Assembly: GCA_028287895.1 (NCBI GenBank)
Contig: JAQBOV010000042.1
Span: 1 to 48,296, forward strand
Length of the DNA: 48,296 bases
From: Mucilaginibacter sp.
GTDB lineage: Bacteria; Bacteroidota; Bacteroidia; Sphingobacteriales; Sphingobacteriaceae
Reading direction: 5' to 3'
Shown here: positions 17,304 through 26,741 of the stretch, one piece after another
Position numbering within the stretch: the first letter of the stretch is position 1
How the letters are laid out: each line of letters opens with the position of its first letter
Made by a program: the position numbers and the translations under genes
Notes under the pieces: model-generated
Databases searched by the model: none
The model's input: the letters and a program-made list of their open reading frames with translations, nothing else
Told to the model about the DNA's origin: nothing

Positions 17304-20300
17304 TTATAGCTCCTTCACATTATCATTGGGCTGGCGGTCGATCAGCTTTGCATAAGGGTCAATAGCTACATTTACCGGTTTTCCCTTAACAATAACACTG
17401 ATGGTATGCTGGCCCAATGTAAGTTTGTATTTCTTCAGATATAATGGGTTAACCTGCGACCTTCCTTCCTTATTATTGCTATTAGCCGCAAATACCCCGA
17501 TGTCTATGTAATCATTCATGTTTTTGGCAGGTATATCATTGCCTTTGTCATCTATCCAAACCTTAACAGCATCTACTTTAAAGGTAACCTTATATTCATT
17601 TTTGTTGCCGGTGTGGACCGCTTTGGCTTCGCTCACTTTATTATCATATAAAGTGATCTTTTGCCAGGTATCTGTTAAATAATATTGCAAAGAGTTTGGC
17701 ACATGTTTTTGCAGGTAGCGGTACAGATCCTTAGTGCCTGCAAAGGGCGGGTTATTTTTAAAAGCATAGGCGTTTTTAAACTCCCGCAAAGCTGAATTGA
17801 TGCTATCCTCGCCTATCAGGTCCCTCAATCCGTATAAAGCCACGCTGGCTTTACCGCCCCACTCAAACCATTTGTCGGCCTTAATTAAGGGCTGTTCCTT
17901 TTCTTCCATGCGCCTCCTTACGAACAGGTAGAACCATAGCTGATCCTGAAGAACAGCTTTCATATTGGCTTTGCCATACTTTTTTTCAGTCATTACCAGC
18001 GCGCTGTAAGTAGCTAACCCCTCGGGAATAACTAATGAACCTACCGTATTATTAGGCGCCACCTGGAAACGCCACCATTGCTGGGCCAGTTGGCGGGCCG
18101 TATTAAAATAGCAGAAATCAAATTGATTCGGATCATCGAAATCCGCGTTCCATGCGTAATATTCTGCATAAGTATCCAGGGTAGTCATGGAGGCATCATG
18201 AGGACCGTAAGCGGACGTTTCAGCAAGGCGAATATCCTTAAAGGGATAGGGGCCATAAACGGAGGCAAAATAATTAAGCCCATCTTTATAAGCCGTTGTA
18301 AACCGCCGGACGTTGGCATTGTGCTCAGGATGATAAAATATATCAATGTTCACCTTATGATCCAGTTGCAGACTGTCATGTAAAACAGCGAATCTTGCCG
18401 ACAAGATGCCTACCGGTGCATACATTCCCGGCTGAGTTTGCTCGTAACGGAAATAGTTGCGCCCGTTTTGTTTCCATTGTTTCTTCAGGTGGCCGGGTGC
18501 GATGGCCGTTTGATTGCCCAAAGTGCTTACTGTGATATCCATGCTTAACAGATCGGATGCTTTGCCTGATTTGAGTGTGGAAATGCCTTCCGGATTATTC
18601 TGCGCTATTTCTTCTTCCTGTTTTGGTGGCAGATGATTTTTTTTACGCAAATAAGGGCTGCTCACTTCGTCATCATCATCATAACCCAGGCCGGGCAGGC
18701 CTCCGTTGAAAAACGTGCCGTTACGAAGCATGGTAGCTGCATACAGACCATTGCTGAAGCCTTTATGAACAACAGACGAGTTGATCTCCAAAACGGCCGA
18801 GTCTGCCGGTGCCAGTGGTTTTTGGAACTGATACAGGCGGAAGGCGGCAGTATCCCGCTCTGGCCTGAACCAATTTAATACGCCACGCGAGTAGGTCAGC
18901 GGATAAGTAAAAGCTACCGGTTTTCCTTCACTTTTAATGGAATAATCAGTTAATTCATCACCATCTAGTAACAGCTTTATTATGGGCTTATCGGTTTTAT
19001 TTACAATGGTGACAAAAGCTTTCATAAATGCCTGTTGCTTGTCCGGGTACAGGTCAGCATACATTTTAACGCGGGTTACTTTGGGCAGCGGGAGGTTTTG
19101 GTAGCCTTTTAATGTTTTTTCATAGATAATGGCCCGGTCGTCTAGCTCTGTTTTAATCAGAAAATTATTTAAATAGCTTACATTATAATAGTTATAAGCA
19201 CCTACAGCTAAAAAAGCCAGGAGTAAAATTCCTGTAAAAAGTCTGGTTTTAGTATCAAACCTTTCCGCCAGCAATTGAAGCCTTTCTTTAAAGGATGAGG
19301 TTACCCCACGGTAATAGAACAAAGCGGAAACAATGATCAGCAAACCACCAAAAAGCAGCCAGTACAGGTTAAACCAGTTAACGGGTGCGGTCATATGTCC
19401 CAAGCCGTCCATATCCGAAATACCGTACCCGGGTGTATAAGAGTATAAAAATAAATTGTAGTCGAATATTCCGGTAGTCCGCAAAAAGAATACAGCCACC
19501 CAAAAGAAGACCCCGATGCCATGGGCCACAAATTTATTGTTGATCATGACGTGCACCAGGTAGGAGAACAAGACCATTTCCAATAAACGGGGCAAAATGA
19601 TAATAAAAAAATAAGTGAAATAAACCGGGAAATTAAACTGGTAAAAGCCCTTTGCTATTTGCACAGCCATAACCAGTACTACCGGTATAAATGCCAGGCC
19701 AGCCCCAAGTATAAGCAGCGAAATAAGTTTGGAGCCATTTAAAACCCAGTTTGGCGGCGGTAAGGAATCATTGATAAAAGCGTACCGTGTTATGCGGTCG
19801 CGGTGAAGCGTTTCGCCGGTGTAAAAGATGATAATGAAAAAGATAAAGAAGGGAAATACATCGTTGAAAATATCAAACAGCGTGACCGTGCGCGGGAAAT
19901 ACGGTACGCCGAATTCGCTGTTACCCATCCAGAAAACGAAGCCCAGGAAAAACATACCACTGGATAAGATGATCCAGAAATAATTGTCCCGGATAATATT
20001 CGACAGCTCTATTTTGGTAAGATTAAACAGGGTGCTGCGGTTATAAGAACCCTTAAAACTAACTTTAATATTTCTGACAAGTGAACGCTTAACTTTTGAT
20101 ACCGCATCGTCAATTGCCGATTTATCCCGTTTCCCGCTAAAGAATTTTTCGAAATTGAAACGGATATAGGTATAGATCAAAATAACCAACCCTAAGCCCG
20201 ACCAAATGAGGCGATTAAGCAGAAAAATACCTTCAACAGGAAATAAAGTAGTATTTTTTTGGATAGAGTTTGCTGTATTGGAGGCCAGACGGACGCCATT

Positions 20301-20942
20301 TAACCCAAAAGGATCAGCCAGGTTGATCACTGTTGCATTGTTGGTATGCCCGAGAAAAAATAAGGAAAGGAAATAACCTAAAAATAACAGGATACCACCA
20401 CTGTAGATCACCTTTACATTGCGCGTAATGGCTACCAGTCCAAAAAACAGGGATGAGGTAAAGAACAGGTTAGGCAAGGCAATCGTAAAAAACGGGTGCA
20501 GGTAATAGATCAACTTATCAGGCCCATATTCTTTGGGGTCTTTCCAGCCCATTGCAGGCCCGAGTTTAGTTCCGATATAAGCGCCAATGATAATAGCGCT
20601 TGCAATAAAGAGCATACATAAAAATGAACCCAGGTAACGCCCCCAAAAATACCCGGCTTTGGTGACAGGGTAGGTGAGGTAATAATCTTTGGTATTGTAT
20701 TCTATATCGCGGTATAAAGCCATCCCCATAATGGATGAGCTCACCAGCATCATCATCATAGTAATACCACCGCACCACAATGCAATAATAAAGGGCGCAT
20801 TGATGTGCTCCTTTTCGCCCAATGGCAATGAGCCGGTGGCAAAAGTGCCTATTGTAAAAATTATTGTGGCGGCAAAATATAGATAGACGGCGGGCCTGCG
20901 GATCCGGTTTTGGATCTCGAACAAAATTATCTTCCAGAACAT
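17304..20942 (-). CDS. ABC transporter permease fused to an inactive M1 aminopeptidase-like domain
   Basis: A 1212-residue protein. The N-terminal half (to about residue 600) holds two ABC-2-type membrane modules with roughly six helices each, for example ITMMMMLVSSSIMGMALYRDI and FFIFFIIIFYTGETLHRDR. The C-terminal half resembles an M1 aminopeptidase placed outside the membrane. Where active M1 enzymes have HExxHQWW this protein reads RQLAQQWW (about residues 949-956), losing all three key residues. The exopeptidase motif GxMEN is also degenerate (ASMTTLDTY). The downstream Glu-containing stretch PEGLATYSA is kept. The zinc peptidase activity is therefore probably absent and the domain may bind peptides instead. 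The gene is last in a six-gene operon, 22 bases after its ATPase. Confidence 0.85.
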   Translation of the reverse strand: MFWKIILFEIQNRIRRPAVYLYFAATIIFTIGTFATGSLPLGEKEHINAPFIIALWCGGITMMMMLVSSSIMGMALYRDIEYNTKDYYLTYPVTKAGYFWGRYLGSFLCMLFIASAIIIGAYIGTKLGPAMGWKDPKEYGPDKLIYYLHPFFTIALPNLFFTSSLFFGLVAITRNVKVIYSGGILLFLGYFLSLFFLGHTNNATVINLADPFGLNGVRLASNTANSIQKNTTLFPVEGIFLLNRLIWSGLGLVILIYTYIRFNFEKFFSGKRDKSAIDDAVSKVKRSLVRNIKVSFKGSYNRSTLFNLTKIELSNIIRDNYFWIILSSGMFFLGFVFWMGNSEFGVPYFPRTVTLFDIFNDVFPFFIFFIIIFYTGETLHRDRITRYAFINDSLPPPNWVLNGSKLISLLILGAGLAFIPVVLVMAVQIAKGFYQFNFPVYFTYFFIIILPRLLEMVLFSYLVHVMINNKFVAHGIGVFFWVAVFFLRTTGIFDYNLFLYSYTPGYGISDMDGLGHMTAPVNWFNLYWLLFGGLLIIVSALFYYRGVTSSFKERLQLLAERFDTKTRLFTGILLLAFLAVGAYNYYNVSYLNNFLIKTELDDRAIIYEKTLKGYQNLPLPKVTRVKMYADLYPDKQQAFMKAFVTIVNKTDKPIIKLLLDGDELTDYSIKSEGKPVAFTYPLTYSRGVLNWFRPERDTAAFRLYQFQKPLAPADSAVLEINSSVVHKGFSNGLYAATMLRNGTFFNGGLPGLGYDDDDEVSSPYLRKKNHLPPKQEEEIAQNNPEGISTLKSGKASDLLSMDITVSTLGNQTAIAPGHLKKQWKQNGRNYFRYEQTQPGMYAPVGILSARFAVLHDSLQLDHKVNIDIFYHPEHNANVRRFTTAYKDGLNYFASVYGPYPFKDIRLAETSAYGPHDASMTTLDTYAEYYAWNADFDDPNQFDFCYFNTARQLAQQWWRFQVAPNNTVGSLVIPEGLATYSALVMTEKKYGKANMKAVLQDQLWFYLFVRRRMEEKEQPLIKADKWFEWGGKASVALYGLRDLIGEDSINSALREFKNAYAFKNNPPFAGTKDLYRYLQKHVPNSLQYYLTDTWQKITLYDNKVSEAKAVHTGNKNEYKVTFKVDAVKVWIDDKGNDIPAKNMNDYIDIGVFAANSNNKEGRSQVNPLYLKKYKLTLGQHTISVIVKGKPVNVAIDPYAKLIDRQPNDNVKEL

Positions 20943-20964
20943 ATTTGTTATGATTTAAAGAGGG

Positions 20965-21852
20965 TTAAATGGTATTTACATCCACACGTGTAGCCATGCT
21001 GCTGAAATAAACATCTTCTAAATTTGGTGTACTTGCTGCAAAGCCATTGCCGGGATCAGTTTCCTGTAATATCCTTATATAAAGCTTACCTGTTTTTAAT
21101 TGGGTTGATATGACATTAAAGTCATCCTTGTAATGGGATAATTCAGCCTTATTGATCGCCTTGCTGAATATTTTTCCTTCCATTTCGCTCACGGCTGCAT
21201 CCGGCTCGCCGGCATATAATACTTCGCCCTGGCAAATGATGGCAAAGTTGGAGCAAAGGGTGCTGACGTCCTCGACAATATGGGTTGACAGGATGACAAT
21301 GGTATTTTCGCCCAACTGGCTCAGCAGGTTATAAAAACGGTTCCTTTCGGCCGGGTCCAAACCGGCTGTGGGTTCATCTACAATGATCAGCTTCGGATCG
21401 CCAATCAGTGCCTGGGCTATGCCGAAACGCTGCTTCATTCCGCCTGAATAAGTGCCGAGATGTTTTTTCCGGTCTTTTGACAAGTTTACATTTTCGAGCA
21501 GACTGCCGACTAACTCTTTACGTTCTGCGGCGTTATTAATCCCTTTTAGCTGCGCAATATGGTCAAGCATCCGTTCGGCTGATATTTTCGGATATACACC
21601 AAATTCCTGCGGCAGGTAGCCCAATAATTGCCTTACTTCAGTTTTGTTTTTCAGCACGTCCAGGTCATCCAAAAAAATGCTCCCTTTGTCCGCCTCCTGT
21701 AAAGTGGCAATAGTGCGCATCAGGGATGATTTACCGGCGCCGTTCGGCCCCAAAAGGCCGAACATGCCGTTGTTTAAGGTCAGCGATACCTCTTTTAAAG
21801 CATGCACGCCATTTGCATAGGTTTTTGACAGGGAATTGATAGTTAACTTCAT
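20965..21852 (-). CDS. ABC transporter ATP-binding protein
   Basis: A 295-residue ATPase. Walker A is GLLGPNGAGKSSLMRT (about residues 32-47), the signature is YSGGMKQRFG, Walker B is LIIVDEPTAGLDP, and the switch histidine lies in ILSTHIVEDV. The C-terminal 70 residues form the regulatory extension seen in ABC-2 exporters. It lies 22 bases before the permease/M1-like fusion and should power it. The substrate is unknown. Confidence 0.92.
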   Translation of the reverse strand: MKLTINSLSKTYANGVHALKEVSLTLNNGMFGLLGPNGAGKSSLMRTIATLQEADKGSIFLDDLDVLKNKTEVRQLLGYLPQEFGVYPKISAERMLDHIAQLKGINNAAERKELVGSLLENVNLSKDRKKHLGTYSGGMKQRFGIAQALIGDPKLIIVDEPTAGLDPAERNRFYNLLSQLGENTIVILSTHIVEDVSTLCSNFAIICQGEVLYAGEPDAAVSEMEGKIFSKAINKAELSHYKDDFNVISTQLKTGKLYIRILQETDPGNGFAASTPNLEDVYFSSMATRVDVNTI

Positions 21853-21868
21853 TTTGATAAGATTTAGA

Positions 21869-22606
21869 TTATTGCTTCTTTAAAATATTTTGTGCTGATC
21901 CGGTTAATATCAGTTTCGCGCTATCGGCCAAATGATAGTTAAGCTGACCGATGACAGCGTTGTCTAATAATAATTTGCTTTTGTTGCGGATATCAAGCGT
22001 TATATCCTGGAATCGGTTGCTCTTGTCAACAATTATTTTTGAAAGGCTCCCCTGACTTTTTCCAATTACAGCATTGACTGAACGGATATGATTATTGGCA
22101 AGCACAACAGTACTGCCATAATCCTGACTGATGCTCAGGCTATCCTGCGTAAAGCCATCTATCAATACCTTGCGCATATTCCATTCGTCCCTTACAATGG
22201 TGTCTATAATTAATTTATGGCTGGCTGTATAAGCAGCATTGGTATTGACTTTCACCAGTTCAGGGCACGAGATGACCAGCAGATAAGGGTTGGGGTTAAA
22301 GCGGTAGTTTTGTTTAAAATCGGCGTCTATTTGCAAACGTTTGCCTTGCTGCTTAATTCTGGCATATTCAAGTGCATTCGAATCAATTCTGATACTAAAG
22401 GGACCCTGTACAAATTTCACATTCGCCGCTGTAGACGAGTTGATATCCACCACATCAAAATTTTTGAACTTCAAGGCGACAAAACTTCTATACGGGTCTT
22501 TATATCTGCCTGATACGAACTCTTTTTTTAATGAATAATCAAAGCCAATAAGCGAGACCAAAACCAGGAGCAAAGCAGCTAATATTAATTGATTACTTGT
22601 TTTCAT
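21869..22606 (-). CDS. Membrane-anchored GIN-domain (DUF2807-like) protein
   Basis: About 245 residues. I choose the ATG at 22606, which lies inside the last codons of the GntR gene (14-base overlap), giving a signal anchor MKTSNQLILAALLLVLVSLIGF. A longer reading from 22765 would run through the GntR gene. The body shows the pattern of the GIN or head-domain family: FKNFDVVDINSSTAANVKFVQGP, LEYARIKQQGKRLQIDADF and LLVISCPELVKVNTNA, followed by short repeating beta segments. These proteins face the periplasm and their role is unclear. The position between regulator and transporter suggests a sensing or accessory job. Confidence 0.65.
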   Translation of the reverse strand: MKTSNQLILAALLLVLVSLIGFDYSLKKEFVSGRYKDPYRSFVALKFKNFDVVDINSSTAANVKFVQGPFSIRIDSNALEYARIKQQGKRLQIDADFKQNYRFNPNPYLLVISCPELVKVNTNAAYTASHKLIIDTIVRDEWNMRKVLIDGFTQDSLSISQDYGSTVVLANNHIRSVNAVIGKSQGSLSKIIVDKSNRFQDITLDIRNKSKLLLDNAVIGQLNYHLADSAKLILTGSAQNILKKQ

Positions 22607-22994
22607 TTTTGATATCTGATTTTGATGTATAACTTTCTGACTTAAATTGCTCAAATCGTGTTTTAAGCTCATCCAGGCTGATATCAAGCAGATAAATAGT
22701 CCTGAAAAATTCAGCGAGGTCTTGCTGGATAAAACGTTCTTTGCGATAGGCTTTAACTTTATCATAACCCTCAGGGGAGACGAATAAACCCAGCCCTCTT
22801 TTATTATAGATCACACCCTGGTTTTGCAAGAACTCATAGGAGCGCATCACCGTATTGGGGTTCACCTCCAAAGCAATGGCCAGCTCGCGCACTGAAGGTA
22901 TCTTTTGTTCTGCGGGCCATTTACCCAGTAATATATTTTCGCTTACAAAGGCGGCAATTTGCAGGTATATCGCTTGGTTATCTCTAAACTCCAT
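22593..22994 (-). CDS. GntR-family regulator, YtrA type
   Basis: A 133-residue regulator with the short YtrA layout: a winged helix (IYLQIAAFVSENILLGKWPAEQKIPSVRELAIALEVNPNTVMRSYEFLQNQGVIYNKRGLGLFV, residues about 10-75) and a small helical tail without a large effector domain. YtrA regulators normally repress ABC transporter operons induced by cell-wall stress. It sits in the middle of a six-gene ABC operon, 15 bases after a permease and overlapping the next gene by 14 bases. A palindrome at the operon promoter (24633-24650) resembles known YtrA-type sites in its AGTGTA-like half and is the likely target, so the operon is probably autorepressed. Confidence 0.88.
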   Translation of the reverse strand: MEFRDNQAIYLQIAAFVSENILLGKWPAEQKIPSVRELAIALEVNPNTVMRSYEFLQNQGVIYNKRGLGLFVSPEGYDKVKAYRKERFIQQDLAEFFRTIYLLDISLDELKTRFEQFKSESYTSKSDIKNENK

Positions 22995-23009
22995 AATACT
23001 GCTGATTAA

Positions 23010-23780
23010 TTAAACCTGCTTTTCTTTTAAACGATAATAGGCCGCTACCCAAAAGATCAAAGCCAGTACTGCAAGAAAAATTAATATAAAAGAATCCCAT
23101 GCATCCGTAATATTAAGATCCCAAACTTTGTTATTTTCAACAAACCGGATATTGCCAAAAGGCAAACCGGTATTAACATCCCGGCCCAATAAGGCATCAA
23201 GCAACACTTTATTAATAAGTGTCAGAATGGCTAGGTAAATAAAGAATGCGAAGGAAGTTTTCAGGAAATGCAGCTTCTCAAAAAAAATAGCGCCATGAAA
23301 TGCAATGGCATGTAAAAAGGCATACAACAGATAGGCCCAGCAGATAGGGTTGTCAAAAACATTAATTATTTCTGCAGGCTGTCCGGAGAAGTGTTTGAGG
23401 TTAACAGCAAATAATACGATCAGGTAGAAAGTGGCGGTATAAACTACGATAAAAATCAGAAACGAGTATATCCATCCCACAAGGAATTTCTCGAAATGCG
23501 AGGCAGGCAAGGTAAGCGAAGACACTGCCTTTTTTTTATCTCCGATATCTGTAAATACAGTGCTGGTGAATATCGTACCCCCCAGGCATAATATCATCAT
23601 GAATATGGCTGTTTGAAAGCCTTTATCAATAGGAACATTTATCATATATACCATAAAACTGCCGCCAAGCACCATTACACCTATCAGCACGGTTAACGAC
23701 ATCAGGTAGCTTTTATAGTGCTCGACGGTATGTTTGATAAACAGCCTGCCAAATCGGGTTAAATGAAAAGTGTTGTTCAT
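23010..23780 (-). CDS. ABC-2 type transporter membrane protein
   Basis: A 256-residue membrane protein with about six hydrophobic segments: SLTVLIGVMVLGGSFMVYMI, FMMILCLGGTIFTSTVF, WIYSFLIFIVVYTATFYLIVLF, WAYLLYAFLHAIAFHGAIFF, FAFFIYLAILTLI and FILIFLAVLALIFWVAAYY. The loop IGDKKKAVSSLTLPASHFEKFLVGW is typical of ABC-2 permeases in bacteria of this phylum. Its start lies one base after the stop of the upstream ATPase, so the pair is translationally coupled and forms one exporter. The substrate is unknown. Confidence 0.85.
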   Translation of the reverse strand: MNNTFHLTRFGRLFIKHTVEHYKSYLMSLTVLIGVMVLGGSFMVYMINVPIDKGFQTAIFMMILCLGGTIFTSTVFTDIGDKKKAVSSLTLPASHFEKFLVGWIYSFLIFIVVYTATFYLIVLFAVNLKHFSGQPAEIINVFDNPICWAYLLYAFLHAIAFHGAIFFEKLHFLKTSFAFFIYLAILTLINKVLLDALLGRDVNTGLPFGNIRFVENNKVWDLNITDAWDSFILIFLAVLALIFWVAAYYRLKEKQV

Positions 23781-23781
23781 A

Positions 23782-24618
23782 TCAGGATGCTTTTAATATT
23801 TCTAAAAGTGATTGATTACCGCTGATGATCGCATTGAAAAGCAGCTCCAGATCGGGCTTGCTGAATTTTCCGGTTGTATTGTGAAGAATTGCGTTTTTAC
23901 CACGAATGCTTTCTTCTTCATATAAAACAGGAAAGCCTCCGGTATCGGCATAGGTGCCAAAAGTTATTTTTTCTACCACCTCATCGAGCGACCTGTTCAC
24001 TACAATCTCGCGCTCGTGCAGCACCAGCAGGGTATCAATCAAACTGTCAAGATCTCTTACCTGGTGCGTAGATATTACAATGCACCGTTCTTCGGTCAAT
24101 ACCGAGGCGATCAGCTTGCGGAATTGCACTTTTGAGGGAATATCCAATCCATTGGTCGGCTCGTCCATAATCAGCAGGTTGGTATTGGTAGCCAGCGCAA
24201 AAGCAACCATCGCCTTTTTTTGCTGTCCGTATGATTGTTTATCCATCACTCCATCCAGGTCGACGTCAAGCACTTTCAAGTAATGATAAAAGTCACTCTG
24301 GCTGAATTTTGGATAAAATCCAGCGGTGTTTGCAACAAACTGAACCGGCGTAAGCGATGGAACATATAATTCCTCCGCTATAAAATAAATATCCTCCAAT
24401 ACGGATACCGGGCGATTGGCTACATTTATGCCATTAAACAAGCAGCTTCCTTTTGCCGGAAATGCCAGGCCGGTTATGTTTTTTAAGAGGGTTGATTTAC
24501 CGGCACCGTTTTTACCCAGTAAACCATAGATATGCCCTTTGTTTAATGTCAGATTAAGGTCTTTAAAAAGCAGGGGTTTACCAGCATAGGCAAAACTTAA
24601 GTCCTTAATTTCGATCAT
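23782..24618 (-). CDS. ABC transporter ATP-binding protein, first gene of the operon
   Basis: About 278 residues from the ATG at 24618 (MIEIKDLSFAYAGKPLLF). An upstream in-frame GTG at 24648 falls inside the operator and is rejected. Walker A is GLLGKNGAGKSTLLKN, Walker B is LLIMDEPTNGLDIPS, and the switch histidine is in VISTHQVRDL. The signature is weakly conserved (KQSYGQQKKAMVAF), as in many YtrB-like ATPases. It heads a six-gene minus-strand operon with its own permease next. Confidence 0.9.
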   Translation of the reverse strand: MIEIKDLSFAYAGKPLLFKDLNLTLNKGHIYGLLGKNGAGKSTLLKNITGLAFPAKGSCLFNGINVANRPVSVLEDIYFIAEELYVPSLTPVQFVANTAGFYPKFSQSDFYHYLKVLDVDLDGVMDKQSYGQQKKAMVAFALATNTNLLIMDEPTNGLDIPSKVQFRKLIASVLTEERCIVISTHQVRDLDSLIDTLLVLHEREIVVNRSLDEVVEKITFGTYADTGGFPVLYEEESIRGKNAILHNTTGKFSKPDLELLFNAIISGNQSLLEILKAS

Positions 24619-24632
24619 GTTTGTTTGTGTAT

Positions 24633-24680
24633 TAGTATAATAGTACACTACAAATATAAAGCAGTTTTTCGCATTTCAAA
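24633..24680 (-). promoter_or_regulatory. Promoter and GntR-type operator of the double-ABC operon
   Basis: On the minus strand, TTTG (24680-24677), an 18-base spacer and TATATTTG (24658-24651) fully match the Bacteroidota promoter. Directly after the -7 element lies TAGTGTACTATTATACTA (24650-24633), an imperfect palindrome with 7 of 9 pairs, covering the expected transcription start. The placement fits repression by the YtrA-type regulator at 22593. Confidence 0.7.
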
Positions 24681-24897
24681 TTATTTTTTTTTACAGGCAG
24701 TTCATTACTGAGCTGATAGTTATCTGAAATCTCCCTGTGAACAGTAATAGCTTGAATTTGTTAATGATATTCACCAGTAAATTAGAGTCTATTGTCAGTG
24801 GTTATTCAAAAGAATCATTGCTATTCTTTTCGAGCAGAAATATTATTAAAACTTGCCGATATTTGTTTAAACATCAATTGTAAAAATATAGCGTGAC

Positions 24898-25920
24898 ATG
24901 GAAGTAGGAATAGACAGTTTTGCTGCGGCGACGTTTGATGATAGCAACGATTCGGCCACCCGAAATGTAAATGCAATGGCCCAATTGCTAGAAAGAATTG
25001 AGCATGCCGATCAGGCTGGACTGGATGTGTTTGGCATTGGTGAGCATCACCGTAAGGAATTTTTAGATTCGGCACCCACCATGATCCTTGCAGCTGCGGC
25101 AGCACGTACCAGGCGGATCCGTTTAACCAGTGCAGTAACCGTTATCAGCGCGGCTGATCCGGTAAGGGTATTTCAAAACTTCGCGACTTTAGATATTATT
25201 TCCAATGGCCGTGCAGAAATTGTAGCAGGGCGCGGCTCATTTATTGAGGCATACCCGCTTTTTGGTTATAAGCTGCAAGACTATGATCTGCTTTTTGCTG
25301 AAAAGCTGGATCTGTTGCTGAAAATCAGGGATAATGAGGTAGTTACATGGTCCGGTAAGTTCCGTGCGCCGCTGAATGGCCAGGCGATTTACCCCCGGCC
25401 TGTACAACCCTCACTGCCGATCTGGTTAGGCGTTGGCGGCACTCCGCAATCTTTTGTGCGTGCAGGCACTTTGGGACTTCCCTTAATGGTTGCTGTTATC
25501 GGCGGCGAAACACATCGCTTCAGGCCATTGATCGATCTTTACCGCCAAGCCGGCAAAAAAGCAGGACATTCACCTGATCGTTTAAAAGTGGGCTTGCATT
25601 CAATTGGCTATGTAGGGGATACCACCCAGGAAGCCACCAATGATTTTTACCCGGGATATGCAGAGGTATTTACCAGGCTGGGAAAAGAACGTGGATGGCC
25701 GCCCGTCACCCGTGCACACTATGATGCGCAAACCGGCCCGACTGGTGCCTTGTTGGTTGGAAGCCCGCAAGAAGTGGCTGAAAAAATACTCCGCCACAGC
25801 GAGGCTTTAGGCGGTATTTCCCGGGTGACATTTCAAATGGACCAGGCAGCGCTTCCTCAGGAGAAACTATTGAAATCTATTGAATTAATTGGCGAACGGT
25901 TAATTCCGCAAATTCGCTAG
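24898..25920 (+). CDS. LLM-class flavin-dependent oxidoreductase (luciferase-like)
   Basis: A 340-residue TIM-barrel protein of the bacterial luciferase family. It carries conserved family segments: LLERIEHADQAGLDVFGIGEHHRKEF, RTRRIRLTSAVTVISAADPVRVFQNFATLDIISNGRAEIVAGRGSF, YPRPVQPSLPIWLGVGGTPQSF and GALLVGSPQEVAEKI. It would use reduced flavin to oxidise a small organic substrate; the real substrate cannot be told. It is a single gene, with a 280-base gap to the ABC operon and 60 bases before the convergent mtfA remnant. The gap 24700-24897 shows no convincing promoter. Confidence 0.9.
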   Translation: MEVGIDSFAAATFDDSNDSATRNVNAMAQLLERIEHADQAGLDVFGIGEHHRKEFLDSAPTMILAAAAARTRRIRLTSAVTVISAADPVRVFQNFATLDIISNGRAEIVAGRGSFIEAYPLFGYKLQDYDLLFAEKLDLLLKIRDNEVVTWSGKFRAPLNGQAIYPRPVQPSLPIWLGVGGTPQSFVRAGTLGLPLMVAVIGGETHRFRPLIDLYRQAGKKAGHSPDRLKVGLHSIGYVGDTTQEATNDFYPGYAEVFTRLGKERGWPPVTRAHYDAQTGPTGALLVGSPQEVAEKILRHSEALGGISRVTFQMDQAALPQEKLLKSIELIGERLIPQIR

Positions 25921-25980
25921 CATAAGGGACTAAAAGCTAAGCTCCCGGTATCGGTGAATTTTGATTAAACTGATCAAAAG

Positions 25981-26741
25981 CTAAGCAGGTGGGTTTTGCC
26001 GGAATATCCGGCTCAGGTGTGTATAGATGTCGGGGTGGTTGTGCTGGAATTGTTCCGGCTTTTCAAAAAAGTATTCTGCAGCAACCGCGAAAAATTCAGA
26101 TTCATTGGTCAGTGCATATACATTGATATCCGATTCGCCTCTTTCAATACGGTTCATTTCCATGTGCATCAGGTCAAGCCAGGGAATGGTATATTCATTG
26201 GCCATCAGGTTTTCGGGGATGCCATCAGTTGCGCCGTCGGATTTATCAAGCAGGTGAACAAATTCATGTATGGCGGTATTTTCTTTCCCCCGGCTATTAG
26301 AGAATCCTTTCGTGAGCGCTGCCCTGGAAAGCAGCATTTGGCCGTTCAGGTAACCGGAACCCACCATCCCCAGGATATTTCGGTTTTCGCCTTCAAACCG
26401 GAACTCCTTGTCAAATGTATCCGGGTAAAGGATCACATTGGTCAGGTTTTTGTATTTCCAATCCGGCAGGCCAAATATGGGAATAACAGCGCTGGAGGCA
26501 ATCAGTATCCGGTCAAGATCGGTAATCGCGGTACCAACCCCTTCGATGCGGGTATCGTTCAAAAACGCTGCTATTAGTTTTTCAAAAAGCCTTTATCGCC
26601 GTTATTTAGTTTTTTGTAATAGGCTACATGTTCGGCCAGCAGCATTTTGTAGTTTTCACCAGGTAAGCTGTCAGCCCTCTTTTTTTTACCGGACAAAAAA
26701 TAAATGCCCAATAGCAACCCGATAGAAAGGATCAAGTACAT
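25981..26741 (-). pseudogene. mtfA: mtfA-type zinc peptidase (M90) with a frameshift
   Basis: Two reading frames together make one MtfA-like peptidase of about 253 residues. The N-terminal part runs from the ATG at 26741 through a membrane anchor (MYLILSIGLLLGIYFLSG) and LLAEHVAYYKKLNNGDKGF, then hits a stop at 26574. The other frame supplies FEKLIAAFLNDTRIEGVGTAITDLDRILIAS and the rest, including the zinc motif HEFVHLLDK and a later Glu. The two join at TTTTT/AAAAA tracts between 26578 and 26588, where one extra base would restore the frame. The downstream frame has no ATG at its start (TTG codes for an internal Leu). It is either a recent pseudogene or a sequencing error in a homopolymer. 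E. coli MtfA binds the Mlc repressor and has peptidase activity. Confidence 0.8.

Noticed and set aside
25996..26577. A 193-codon plus-strand reading frame over the mtfA region
   Set aside because: It is the mirror of the peptidase frame; the minus strand has the zinc motif and family sequence, the plus strand has no recognisable protein features.
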